DNA from: SG8-30 sp963695085
Lineage (GTDB): Bacteria; Pseudomonadota; Gammaproteobacteria; Steroidobacterales; Steroidobacteraceae
Assembly (NCBI GenBank): GCA_963695085.1
Contig: CAVOFV010000003.1
Coordinates: 186,001 to 250,000 of the forward strand
Direction of reading: 5' to 3'
DNA: 64,000 bases
Shown piece by piece: positions 1 to 10,278 of this stretch (the stretch's first letter is position 1; every line of letters starts with the position of its first letter). Below the pieces are notes generated by a model. It searched no databases. It was given only the letters and a program-made list of their open reading frames with translations, and was not told the origin of the DNA. The position numbers and the translations under genes were made by a program.

Positions 1-1196
1 AGTCCCCAGACCAGGAACGTGGCGATGGCCACACCGATCACGGCCAGCACGAACCAGTACGCGACACTGTCCGCCATGCGTTGCATCGGCGCCCGCGAAC
101 GCTGCGCCTGGGCGACCAGCTGCACGATCTGCGACAGCACCGTGTTCGCGCCGATCTTGTCGGCAACGATGATCAGGCTGCCGTTGCGATTGAGCGTGGC
201 GCCGATCACGTGCGCGCCGGCGGTCTTTTCGACCGGCATCGGCTCACCGGTGAGCATCGACTCGTCCACGCTCGAGGCGCCTTCCAGCACCCGGCCGTCC
301 ACCGGCACCTTCTCGCCCGGGCGCACGCGCAGCCGGTCGCCAACGACGACTTCGGTGAGCGGCACGTCTTCCTCGGTGCCGTCATCCCGCAGTCGCCGCG
401 CCGTTTTCGGCGCCAGGCCGAGCAGTGCCTTGATGGCCGCGGATGTCTTCGACCGTGCCTTCAATTCCAGCAACTGTCCCAGCAGGGTCAGCGAGACAAT
501 GACCGCCGCCGCCTCGAAGTAGACCGCGACCCGCCCGTCTACCACGAAGGATGCCGGGAACAGTCCCGGCACCAGCGCCGCGGCGAGACTGTAACCAAAC
601 GCCGCTCCGACGCCGATGCCGATCAGCGTCCACATGTTGGGATTGCCGGTGCGTATCGAACTGACGCAGCGTACGAAGAACGGCCAGCCCGCCCACAAGA
701 CGACTGGCGTCGCCAGCGCCAGTTCCAGCCAGATTCGCGTGCCGCCCGTAACCGCCGTCCAGCGATCGCCAGACATCGCCAGCAGCACGACCACCACGCT
801 CAGCGGCAGCGTGATCCAGAACCGCCGGGAGAAGTCCTTGAGTTCGGGGTTCTCTTCTTCCTCCACGCCGGGCAGTTCGGACTCCAGTGCCATGCCGCAG
901 ATCGGACAGACGCCGGGTCCGGTCTGGCGCACCTCTGGATGCATCGGACAGGTGAATGTCGCCGTTGCGGACGCAGCTACCGGAGCTTGTCCGACCCGGA
1001 ATTTCTCCAGGCAGCGGGCCGAGCAGAAATAATGCGTGGTTCCATGCCGCTCCAGCCGGTGCTTGGCGGTGGCCTTGGTCACGCTCATTCCACAGACCGG
1101 ATCCATGGCCACGGGGCCGCCGTGGGGAACTTCATTGCGGGCGTGTCCGTGATCGCAGCATGAATGCTGCTGGTGATTTTCACCCTTGTGATTCAC
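1..1196 (-). CDS. copA: Copper/silver-exporting P1B-type ATPase, N-terminal part (cut by window edge)
   Basis: This is an inner-membrane ATPase that pumps monovalent copper or silver out of the cytoplasm. The frame is open without interruption from a GTG at 1196 to the left edge, so only the first 398 residues are visible. They show a His-rich start, a YHS-type metal site (DPVCGM, residues 32-37), a second heavy-metal-binding motif pair (CPMHP at 83-87 and CPICGM at 97-102), hydrophobic segments, and the actuator region with DESMLTGE. The phosphorylated DKTGT loop lies outside the window. The GTG start is chosen because AGGAGA lies just upstream. It is the last visible gene of the minus-strand copper locus and, unlike its neighbours, has no frame break. 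Whether copper or silver is the main substrate cannot be told. Confidence 0.93.
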   Translation of the reverse strand, partial: MNHKGENHQQHSCCDHGHARNEVPHGGPVAMDPVCGMSVTKATAKHRLERHGTTHYFCSARCLEKFRVGQAPVAASATATFTCPMHPEVRQTGPGVCPICGMALESELPGVEEEENPELKDFSRRFWITLPLSVVVVLLAMSGDRWTAVTGGTRIWLELALATPVVLWAGWPFFVRCVSSIRTGNPNMWTLIGIGVGAAFGYSLAAALVPGLFPASFVVDGRVAVYFEAAAVIVSLTLLGQLLELKARSKTSAAIKALLGLAPKTARRLRDDGTEEDVPLTEVVVGDRLRVRPGEKVPVDGRVLEGASSVDESMLTGEPMPVEKTAGAHVIGATLNRNGSLIIVADKIGANTVLSQIVQLVAQAQRSRAPMQRMADSVAYWFVLAVIGVAIATFLVWG

Positions 1197-1277
1197 TGCG
1201 GTGTCTCCTGCCTGGCCAATCCAAGCTGGACTCTCCGTCATGGAGTGCTGGCAGCACGATCCAATCGGCGCGGGCGC

Positions 1278-1801
1278 TCAGGTCCCGTGATGAGCGAACA
1301 CGGAGGTCGATCCATCCTTCGCTACGGCCACAACGTCGTATGGCTCACCGGCGCCGTCCTGTTCCATGCCGGGTGAGCCGATGACCATCCCCGGTACCGC
1401 CAGGCCGCGAACGTCCGGGCGCTCGACCAGAAGCCGGATTACGTCGCTCGCAGGAACGTGCCCCTCGATGAAGTAGCCGTCGACTTCGGCGGTGTGGCAG
1501 GAGCCCACCGGCGGGAAGGCCCATCCGGATCTTGACCGGCTCGGTGTTCTCGGTAGTGACGACCTCGACCGGGAACCGGCCTGGCTCATGTGTTCGGCCC
1601 ACAGCTCGCAGCAGCCGCAATACCGCGAACTGTAGACGACAATCGTGGCAGGTCGTGCATTGGTGCGCCGACGTGACACGCGGCAGCACTCTGGTCCGCG
1701 ACGTCCGCCATGGACGGCGTCGTCGACCCGCGCGCTCGGCGCGCAGGCCGACCAGTCACCAGCAGGGCGGCCCAGTGCCGACGGTCTCACGATTCGCTCA
1801 T
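1278..1801 (-). CDS. copG: CopG-like DUF411 periplasmic copper protein, frame disrupted
   Basis: DUF411 (CopG) proteins are small periplasmic thioredoxin-like proteins that bind copper through cysteines and sit in copper-resistance operons. The readable part begins at IVVYSSRYCGCCELW, containing the family CxCC motif, and later shows SCHTAEVDGYFIEGHVPA and the usual C-terminal LAVPGMVIGSPGME block. The reading frame leaves this track for about 25 codons after the CxCC motif and then returns, so there are two compensating shifts. A further shift lies in the signal-peptide region. The start is placed at ATG 1801 because AGGAG lies 8 bases upstream; the first codons run into an in-frame stop unless one base is wrong. 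It lies between cusA and copA, which fits a copper role. The product is confident; the exact N-terminus is not. Confidence 0.75.
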
Positions 1802-1849
1802 GGTATCTGCTCCTGTGCATGGCTGGCCCTCCGGAATGCAGCTGGCGGA

Positions 1850-4800
1850 TCAGGCCACGGCCACATTCGGCTTTGCGGCACCCGCCGGCGATTGAACTGT
1901 GGCGGGCTCGCCATCGGAGTCCGGTGTGCCCGGCCGCTTGACCAGCAGATAGATGGCCGGGATGACGACCAGGGTCAGCACCGTGGACGAGATCATGCCG
2001 CCGACCATCGGCGCGGCGATGCGGCGCATGACCTCGGATCCGGTGCCGCTGCCCCACATGATCGGCAGCAGGCCGGCCATGATGGCCACCGACGGTCATC
2101 ATCTTCGGCCGCAGCGCGCTCGACCGCACCCTGCATGATCGCACCGTGCAGGTCGGCCAGCCACCGTCGCGCCCCGCCTGCCTCGCACGGTCGCGCGCCT
2201 CGCTGCAAGGCGTGGTCAAGGTAGATCAGCATCACGCACGCCGGTTTCGGCCGCCACGCCAGCCAGTGCGATGAAGCCGACTGCCACCGCGACGCTCATG
2301 TCGTAGTCGAGCGCCCACATCAGCCAGACGCCGCCGACCAGCGCGAACGGCACCGACAGCATGACGATCAGCGTCTCGGTGAGGCGCCCGAAGTTGAGGT
2401 AGAGCAGCAGCGAAGATGATGGCCAGCGTCACGGGCACGACCACTTTGCAGCCGCGCCTTGGCGCGCTCCATGTATTCGAACTGGCCGCTCCAGGTCGCG
2501 TAGAAGCCGGGCTCGAAGCTGACCTGCTCGGCCACGGCGCGGCGCGCCTCGTCGACGTAGCCGCCGATGTCGCGGCCGCGGATATCGACGTAGATGTAGG
2601 CCGACAGCAGTGCGTTCTCGGTGCGGATCGACGGGCGGTGCCACGCTCGAGCACGACCGTGGCGAGCTGCCCGAGCGGCAACGACTGGTCGCCGGCTACC
2701 GGCACCAGCACCAGGCGCGCGATCTTGTCCGGGTCGTCCCGCAGTTCCCGCGGATAGCGCACGCTGACGCCATAGCGCTCGCGGCCCTCGACCGTCGTCG
2801 TCACGACTTCGCCGCCGAGCGCCGAGCCGATCGATCTCCTGCAGCGTCGCCGATCGGCACGCCGTAGCGCGCCAGCGCCTGGCGATCCGGATCGATCGTC
2901 AGGTAGTAGCCGCCGGTGACGCGCTCGGCGAACACGCTGGTCGTGCCCGGGCACTTCGCGGACCACCGCTTCGATCCTGCGCGCCGATGCGCTCGATCCC
3001 GTCGAGATCCTTGCCGAACACCTTGATGCCGACCGGCGTGCGGATGCCGGTCGACAGCATGTCGATGCGCGCCTTGATCGGCATGGTCCAGGCGTTGGAG
3101 ATGCCCGGCATGCTGCACCGCGGGGTCCAGTTCCTCGATGAGCCGCTCGTAGGTCATGCCCGGGCGCCACTGCTCGACGCGGCTTGAGGTTGATGACCGT
3201 CTCGAACATTTCCAGCGGCGCCGGGTCGGTGGCGGTGTTGGCACGACCCGGCCTTGCCGAACACGCTCTCCACTTCCGGCACCTGCTTGATCAGCCGGTT
3301 CTGCAGCTGCAGCAGTTCGCTTGCCTTGGTGACGGACATGCCGGGCAGCGAGGCGGGCATGTAGAACAGCGTGCCCTCATTGAGCGTCGGCATGAACTCG
3401 CTGCCGAGCTGGCGAGCCGGCCAGGCCGTCGCCACCAGCGCCAGCACCGCCACGGCAATGACCATCTTCGGATGACGCATGACCTGCCGGATGATCGGAC
3501 GTAACCGCGCATCAGCGCGCGGTTCACCGGGTTCTTCTCGTCCGGGACGATCTGTGCCGCGCACGAACAGCAGCATCAGCACCGGCACCAGCGTCACCGA
3601 CAGCATCGCCGCGCCGAGCCATGGCGAAGGTCTTGGTGTAGGCCAGCGGCGTGAACAGGCGGCCCTCCTGCGCCTCCAGCGAAAACACCGGCAGGAACGA
3701 CACGGCGATGATCAGCAGGCTGAAGAACAGCGCCGGCCCGACCTCGCGGCAGGCGTTGATGATCAGCTGCAGCGCGCGACGCGCCCGGATCGCCGCGCTC
3801 TAGGTGCTTGTGGGCGTTCTCGATCATGACGATGGCCGCGTCGACCATCGCGCCGATGGCGATGGCGATGCCGCCCAGGCTCATGATGTTGGCGTTGACG
3901 CCGATCATGCGCATGGCCATGAACGCCATCAGGATGCCCGACCGGCAGCATGACGATCGCCACCAGCGCGCTGCGCACGTGCAGCAGGAACAGAACGCAG
4001 ACCAGCGCGACGACGATGCTTTCCTCGATCAGCGTGCGGCTCAGGTTGTCGATCGCGCGGTGGATCAGGTCCGAGCGGTCGTAGACGGTGCGAACCTCGA
4101 CGCCTTCCGGCAGTCCCGGCGCCACTTCGGCGATGCTCGCCTTGACGTTGTGGATGACGTCGAGCGCGTTCTCGCCGAAGCGCGCGGTCACGATGCCGGC
4201 CACCACCTCGCCTTCGCCATTCAGTTCGGCCACGCCGCGACGCTCGTCCGGCACCAGCTCGACCCGCGCCACGTCGCGTATCAGCACCGGCACGCCGCCG
4301 ACGGCCTTGACCACCAGCTGCTCGAGGTCGTCGATGCCGCGCAGGTAGCCCTTGCCGCGCACCATGAACTCGGTTTCGGCCAGCTCGACGAGTGCGCCCG
4401 CCGACGTCGACGTTGCTGTCGCGGATGGTCCTGATGACGTCCGGCGCGCGACACACCGTGAGCCTGCAGGCGCTGCGGATCGAGCACGACCTGGTACTGG
4501 CGGACGAAGCCGCCCACCGTGGCGACTTCCGCGACGCCCGCGCGATTGGTGAGCTGGTAGCGCAGGTACCAGTCCTGGATCGATGCGCAGTTCGTCGAGC
4601 GTCTTGTTCTTGGCCACCAGCGCGTACTGATAGACCCAGCCGACCGAGGTGGCGTCCGGACCCAGCGTCGGCGTCACGCCTTCCGGCAGGTTGCCAAGCA
4701 CGCCGCTCAGGTACTCGAGCACGCGCGAGCGCGCCCAGTACAGGTCGGTCTTGTCCTCGAAGATGACGTAGACGAACGAGGCGCCGAAGTAACGAGAAGC

Positions 4801-5050
4801 CGCGCACCACCTTGGCGCGCGGCACGGCCAGCATGGCGCTCGCCAGCGGATAGGTGATCTGGTCCTCGACGACCTGTGGCGCCTGGCCGGGATATTCCGT
4901 GTAGACGATGACCTGGACGTCTGACAGGTCGGGAATGGCATCGAGCGGCGTCTTCGCGACCGCCCAGATGCCGGCCCCGACCACGAACGCCGTGCTCAGC
5001 AGGACCAGGAAGACGTTCCTGACCGACCAGCTGATGACGCGTTCGAGCAT
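1850..5050 (-). CDS. cusA: Heavy-metal RND efflux pump, CusA-type, many frame breaks
   Basis: CusA is the inner-membrane proton-driven pump of the CusCBA tripartite exporter for Cu(I) and Ag(I). Pieced across frames, the protein runs from MLERVISWSVRN to a tail ending KPNVAVA, about 1,060 residues, normal for the family. The metal-RND signature IAIGAMVDAAIVMIEN is intact. The three methionines that bind copper in E. coli CusA (M573, M623, M672) have counterparts here: YMPASLPG near 3358, LEMFET near 3207 and RIDMLSTG near 3058. That argues for Cu/Ag rather than Co/Zn/Cd. At least a dozen single-base shifts interrupt the frame. In those I resolved (near 3950, 3240, 3190, 3110, 2985 and 2840), deleting one base restores the expected protein. 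The ATG at 5050 follows the cusB stop by two bases. See the finding on sequence quality. Confidence 0.85.
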
Positions 5051-5052
5051 GA

Positions 5053-6501
5053 TCAGTTGCTCTCGTGACCCTGGTGGTCTTCTGGTGCTGGGCTGGGATG
5101 CCGTGCCCCCGGTGATCCTCGGCACTCGACTGATCGGCGTGGCCCTGATGGGCATCGGAGTCGCTGGCGCCGGCCGCCGGCTGCACCCCGCGTCGTCGCC
5201 GCATTCGGCTGGCGCACCCCGAGCGTGACCGGCGTGCGGCGACAGGCCAGCCACGGCGGAGCGCAGGTTGCTCTCCGCGTCGATCAGGAAGTTGGCGCGT
5301 GTCACGACCTGCTCGCCCGCGCCCAGTCCCGAGAGGATCTCGATGCGCCCATCCGCACGCCGCCCCGCCGCAACCGTGCGCGGCTGGAAGCGCCCGCGGC
5401 CAACGTCCACGAACACGATCTGCCGCTCGCCGGTGTCGAGCAGTGCCAGCGACGACACCGACACCACGTCCGCCGCCGCTGTGGACGACATCTCCGCAGT
5501 GGCGAACATGCCCGGCCGCAAGGCACCGTCGGGGTTGTCGACGACGACCCGGACTGGGTCGTTCGGGTCACCGGGTTGAGACGTCGGGTAGATGAACTCG
5601 ACCCGGCCTTCCCGGACGCGACCCGGCTCAGACGGTCACTTCGATCGCAACGTCGCTGCCGATCGTGACCACGCCGAGGTCCTGCTCGAACACGTCCGTC
5701 AGCAGCCAGACCCGGCTCAGGTCGGCGATCTCGAACAGCCGCTCGCCAGGCATGACCCGCATGCCCAGCGTCGCCATACGCTCGAGCACGACACCGCTGG
5801 CCGGCGCGCCCAGCACCAGCGTGCGTTGCACTTCGCCGGTCTGCTCCAGCTGTGCGATGGCCCGCGGCCCGATGTCCCAGTTGCGCAGGCGATCGCGCGC
5901 GGAAGCGATCACGGCATCGGCGCCGCGCACGGCTTCGGCGGGCGCCTCCAGGCGGCGCCGGGACGCCATGGCCACCAGCAGTTCCTGCTGCGCCGACACC
6001 AGTTCCGGGCTGTAGAGGGCCATCACCGGCTGGCCGCGGCGTACCGCCTGGCCCGTCGAGTTGACGTAGAGCTTCTCGATCCAGCCGTCGATCTTGGTCG
6101 TCACGGTGGACAGGCCCGGCTCGGCCGCCGTCAATCGCCCCACGGCCCGTACCTTCTGCGTCCAGCGGCTGTCGGTCACGGGCTCGGTCGTCACGCCCAG
6201 CGTCTGGATCCGCTCCGGGGAAAGCGCGATGCCGCCGCTGCCAGCCGCGCCGCCAGCCTCCTCTCCCTCGTAGACCGGGATGTAGTCCATGCCCATCTGG
6301 TCCTTCTTCGGCACCGGCGAGGTGTCGGGCAGACCCATCGGATTGCGGTAAAAGAGGACGCGCTTTTCGGCCTTGCGCAACCGCACCCTCGGGTGCCACG
6401 CCGGCACGGTAGCCGGCCCACCAGTAGCCTACGCCCAGGCCAAGGCCCAGCAGCGCGAGTGCGGCGACCAGCGTGGTCAGCCGCGTACGGGTCTCAAGCA
6501 T
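5053..6501 (-). CDS. cusB: Periplasmic adaptor (membrane fusion protein) CusB, frame disrupted
   Basis: CusB links the CusA pump to the outer-membrane channel and binds Cu/Ag in the periplasm. The N-terminus has a single membrane anchor (TTLVAALALLGLGLGVGYWW). It is followed by the heavy-metal-binding segment common in these adaptors (FYRNPMGLPDTSPVPKKDQM then GMDYIPVYEG), a lipoyl/hairpin region and beta-barrel (TKIDGWIEKLY; SGVVLERMATLGMRVMPGE). The C-terminus ends in a His-rich tail HPSPAPEDHQGHESN. Three or more frame shifts are needed to read this through, including one in a C-run near 5107. Start: ATG at 6501 overlaps the cusC stop as TGATG. The stop at 5053-5055 lies two bases before the cusA ATG, so cusC, cusB and cusA are tightly coupled. 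Confidence 0.83.
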
Positions 6502-7776
6502 CACGCTTCTCCCAGCAGATCGAGGAACTCGGCGAGCTTGCGCCGGTAGCTGGCGGCGGCGGCGATGGTGTCCAGCCGCGCCTGTTTCACCTGCAGCGCT
6601 GCGTCGATCAGCGAGAGGAAATCCATGGCCCCGGTGCGGTAGGCGCCGAGCACCGACTGGACGGTCGCATCCGCCTGCGGCTCGAGCGTGTCACGGGCCA
6701 GCGTCCAGCGCTCAATCGCGGCCTGTGCCTCGGCATGCGACTCACGCAGCCCGCCGAGCGCCCGCAGGTAGACGTCATCGCGCGCCAGCTGCGCGGCGTC
6801 CAGCATCGCCGCGCGCTCCGACTCCTCGGCGCGGCGTCGCGCCTGGCGCAGCGGTACGTTGAACTCGAGCATCAGGCCCCATTCCTCAACCGCCGTCCCA
6901 CTCTGCATGGCCATGACGCCCACCCGGAAGTCCGGCCAGCGTTCGCGGAGGGCAAGGTCTCGCTGGTGGCCGGCCGCGTTCTGCAGCGCATCGGCGGCGC
7001 GCACCTCTGGCGCCTCGTTGACGACCCGCGCCAGCGCGGGCCGGCAAGGTCCGGCAGGGCCTCCGCCGGGCCCGCGGCCGGCAGGACCAATAGCCCGTCG
7101 GTCGCGCGACCCAGCAACGCGTTGAGCCGGGCCCGTGCAGCGCGGACCATGCCCTGCAACCCGGCGCGCTCGGCCGCCAGCCGGGTCAATTCGAGTTGCG
7201 CGCGATAGACGTCGCCCTGCGGCACGAGACCCGTGCCGTAGCGGGCACGCGCCACGGCCTCGAGATCCACGACCAGCGCCTCGATGTCGTCGATCACCGC
7301 GAGGCGCTGCTCGCCCTCGATCCAGCGGCCTGCGCCATCCGGATTGCGCCGTGCACGCCAGAACGCACGCGGTCCTGGATCGCCGAGGCCTGCTCGACGC
7401 CCGCCTCGGCGATGGCACGCCGCAGGCCGCGCTTGCCCTGCCAGGGGACGTCCTGCATCAACTGGTAGCGGGTGCGGCCGACGCGCGCGGGCGACAGCTC
7501 GAGGCCATCGCTCAACATGTCCTCCGGCTCGACGCGCAACATGGGATCGGCCCACGCACCGACGCTGCGCGTGCGCAGGCGAGCCGCCTGCGTGTCCAAT
7601 GCGGGCGGCGCCAATCGCGGGACTGTGCGCATCGGCATGCGCCAGCAGCGTCGGCAGGTCGCCACTCAGCACCTGCTCGGAGGCTGCTGCGCAACGGCTG
7701 CGGCCGGCAGCGAGTAGACAATGCCAGGAATGCGGCTCGGGCAAGCAGACCTGCCTGGAGGGGCGCTCGGGCTCAT
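6501..7776 (-). CDS. cusC: TolC-family outer-membrane efflux protein CusC, frame disrupted
   Basis: This is the outer-membrane channel of the tripartite Cu/Ag exporter. The best continuous stretch covers the C-terminal half (REAERWPDF-like helix, FNVPLRQARRRAEESE, GAYRTGAMDFLSLIDA, ending FLDLLGEA), which is typical of metal-RND TolC homologues. The N-terminal half is split between frames (LSGDLPTLLAHADAHSPAI, then ADPMLRVEPEDML, then TRYQLMQDVPWQGKRGLRRA). The ATG at 7776 has AGGA about nine bases upstream and gives about 425 codons, the usual size. A signal sequence is expected but its frame is broken. It lies directly downstream of the cusS kinase gene and overlaps cusB. Confidence 0.82.
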
Positions 7777-7860
7777 GCTTGCAATCCTCGGAATGTGGGC
7801 CGTGCGGGCAGAGCCTTACCGTGCCCAGCGTTGATGGACCGCAGACCATCACCCCCTCGT

Positions 7861-9461
7861 TTATCGCAACGCCCAACTCTCGCAAATGCGCCGTGGCGGC
7901 CGGGGACTTCGCGCTACTGCGGCGAGTCCGTATCCCGCTGCGATCAGCGCTGGAGCGCGTCCAGGCAGCCCAGTCGGCGGTGCGATCTCGCGTAACTCGA
8001 AGATGAAGGTCGACCCTGCCACCGACTCGCTCTGCGGCCGTGGATACTCGAGCCGTGCAGCTCGACGATGGCACGGACGATGGCCAGCCCGAGGTCCCGC
8101 GTGCCCGGCCGGGGTCGAGCGAGCGGCGTCCTTGCGGTAGAAGCGCTCGAAGACCCGCGCCGCGACCTCCTCCGTCATGCCCACGCCGGTGTCGGCGACC
8201 GACACTCGCACCGATCGCTCGCGGTCCTCGAGCACCGAGCGTTACGGGGCCGACCCGCCGGCGTGTGACGCAGCGCGTTCTCGATGAGATTGTCCAGCAC
8301 CCGCTCCAGCAGCGAAACGTCTGCTTCCACCCACAGGACCCGCGACGCAAGCGACAGGCGCAGCTCGACCTCCCGCTCGCGCGCCGCCAGGGCGAATTTC
8401 TGCGCCACGTCCTGCAGCAGTTCCGCGACCGGGAAAGGCTCGAGCTGCGCGGTCACCTGCCCCGCTTCCAGCTTGGCGGCTTCGAGCAGCTGCTCGACCA
8501 GATCGATCACGCGGCGCGTCTGCCGCAGCGCAACGCCGAGGTATTCCTCGCGGTCCGCGCCGGACAGGCTTGCGGCCCGAGTCTGCAGCGATTCCAGGTG
8601 GGTCAGCAGCGTGGTCAGCGGCGTACGCAGGTCATGCGACACGTTGGCGAGGATCTGCCGACGCATCTCATCTTCATTGCGGAGCGCCTGCATCTGCTGC
8701 TGCAGGCGTTCGGCCAGGCCATGGAACATCGTCTGCAGCCGGTCAATCTCGTCACCGCCATCCGACGCAGCCGGGACATGCGGCGCCGGCAGCTCGCTGC
8801 CACCCGAAGCCTCGAACCGCTGCATCGCCCCGGACAGTGCGCCCAGCCTGCGTGTCAGCAGCCGCAGGAACAGAATACTCAGTCCGATCGCAACCACGAC
8901 CGCCATGAGCAACACGCCAGTGCCTTCCGTGACCGCATACATGGTGCGCAGCCGGCGCGCGACCGGCGTATGCTGCTCGCCGCGCAGGATCATGTACAGG
9001 TAGCTGGCAGGGCACTGGCTGATGCTGACCGGCGCCGCGGAGAACACGCTCAGGCCGGACGCGGCGCCAGGATTGTCGCCGAAGATCGGCAGGGCCCGTC
9101 CGGCGAGGAATTCCTCGATTGGCGCGACGTCGATCCGCCTGCGCTGCCATTGGCTCTCGGGCACGGACGCCGCGACGATTCCGCCATCGCTGTCGATCAG
9201 GTAGATGTCTACGTCGGGATTCGCGGCGGCAAGCTTCTGGATGCCGCTGTGCAGCGACAAGGCATTCAGCGGCTGGTCCACCAGCAGGAAGTCGGCCTCC
9301 ACGTAGCGTCGCGCCAGTTCGCGGTGCACAGTCTGGTCGAGCTCGCGGTGATAGAGTTGATGGGAAACCCGCATCACCAGCAGTTGCGCTCCGGCCATGA
9401 GGCCGCCGAAGAGCAGGAACAGCAGCAACAGCCGGCCAAAGAGCGTGCGCGGCAGCCTCAT
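7861..9461 (-). CDS. cusS: Sensor histidine kinase CusS-type, C-terminal catalytic part frame-shifted
   Basis: This membrane sensor kinase probably senses periplasmic Cu/Ag and phosphorylates the adjacent CusR. Residues 1-410 read cleanly. They show a first membrane helix (LLLLFLLFGGLMAGAQLLV), a periplasmic domain of about 130 residues, a second helix (LLMAVVVAIGLSILFLRLL), a HAMP linker, and the phospho-acceptor box NVSHDLRTPL followed by the N box VLDNLIENALRHTP. Near 8245 two single-base insertions break the frame. Removing them restores GGPVTLVLEDRERSV and the G box ADTGVGM. A further shift near 8120 precedes DLGLAIVRAIVELHGS. The true stop is uncertain because of these shifts; 7861 is the first stop in the last good frame. 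The start ATG overlaps the cusR stop (ATGA). Confidence 0.83.
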
Positions 9462-10219
9462 TCGCTGCTACCTGCGCCCGACGTGAACTTGTAGCCGACG
9501 CCCCACGCCGTCAGCAGCAACTCCGGCGCGCTCGGGTCACGCTCGATCTTTGCCCGCAGGCGGTTGATGTGACAGTTGACCGCGTGTTCGTAGCCGTCAT
9601 GCGTGTAGCCCCAGACCGCATCGAGGAGTTGGGCACGCGTGTAGACGCGGCCGGGATTGCGGGCGAAATGCAGCAGCAGGTCAAATTCCTTGTGCGTCAA
9701 CGCAATGTCCCGACCGCGCACACGCACCTCACGCGATTCCGGGGCAATCCACAATACGTCACCGACCTTGATGCCTGCCGCAGGCTGCTGCCCATCTTGC
9801 CCGGGCGTCTCGGCGCGCCGGAACATCGCCCGGATTCTGGCCCCGAGTTCCATGAGGCTGAACGGCTTGGTGATGTAGTCGTCTGCGCCGGTCTCCAGCC
9901 CGAGCACCTTGTCCACCTCGCTGGAGCGCGCGGTGAGCATGATGACCGGCATGTAGAGTTTTTGGGCACGCAGCCGGCGGCAGACCTCGAGACCGTCGAC
10001 TCCCGGCAACATGATGTCCAGCAGGACGAGGTCGAACGATTGCGCCGTCACCGCTTCCAGCGCCTGTTCGCCAGATCCCGCGATCTGCACCTCATGGCCA
10101 AGCTCTTCGACGTGACGCCGGATCACCAGTGCCAGTTCACGCTCGTCCTCGACGACCAGGACACGCCGGCGCGGCATCGTGCCGGCGCCGACCTCAGCGA
10201 GCTGATCCGGGCTGGCCAT
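9458..10219 (-). CDS. cusR: OmpR-family response regulator CusR-type
   Basis: This is the DNA-binding partner of the adjacent kinase; it should activate the copper-efflux genes when phosphorylated. The 253-residue frame is intact. It carries a receiver domain with the phosphorylated aspartate in LVLLDIMLPG (D68) and the conserved lysine in YITKPFS. A winged-helix output domain ends in the typical GYEHAVNCHINRLRAKIE and AWGVGYKF. The start ATG at 10219 has GAGGAAA upstream. An internal ATG before PRRRVLVVEDE is possible, but the longer form has the better ribosome site. The cytochrome gene ends 59 bases upstream, so both may share one transcript. Confidence 0.92.
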   Translation of the reverse strand: MASPDQLAEVGAGTMPRRRVLVVEDERELALVIRRHVEELGHEVQIAGSGEQALEAVTAQSFDLVLLDIMLPGVDGLEVCRRLRAQKLYMPVIMLTARSSEVDKVLGLETGADDYITKPFSLMELGARIRAMFRRAETPGQDGQQPAAGIKVGDVLWIAPESREVRVRGRDIALTHKEFDLLLHFARNPGRVYTRAQLLDAVWGYTHDGYEHAVNCHINRLRAKIERDPSAPELLLTAWGVGYKFTSGAGSSE

Positions 10220-10278
10220 TCACTTTCCTCGTACTGACTTTCAGGTGGCCTTGCACTTGGCACGGCATCGGCACAGGG

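Noticed and set aside
1278..8250. Calling cusA, cusB, cusC and copG pseudogenes
   Set aside because: Breaks are mostly single-base insertions with conserved residues between them, and flanking genes of the same operon are intact. Sequence error is the better explanation.
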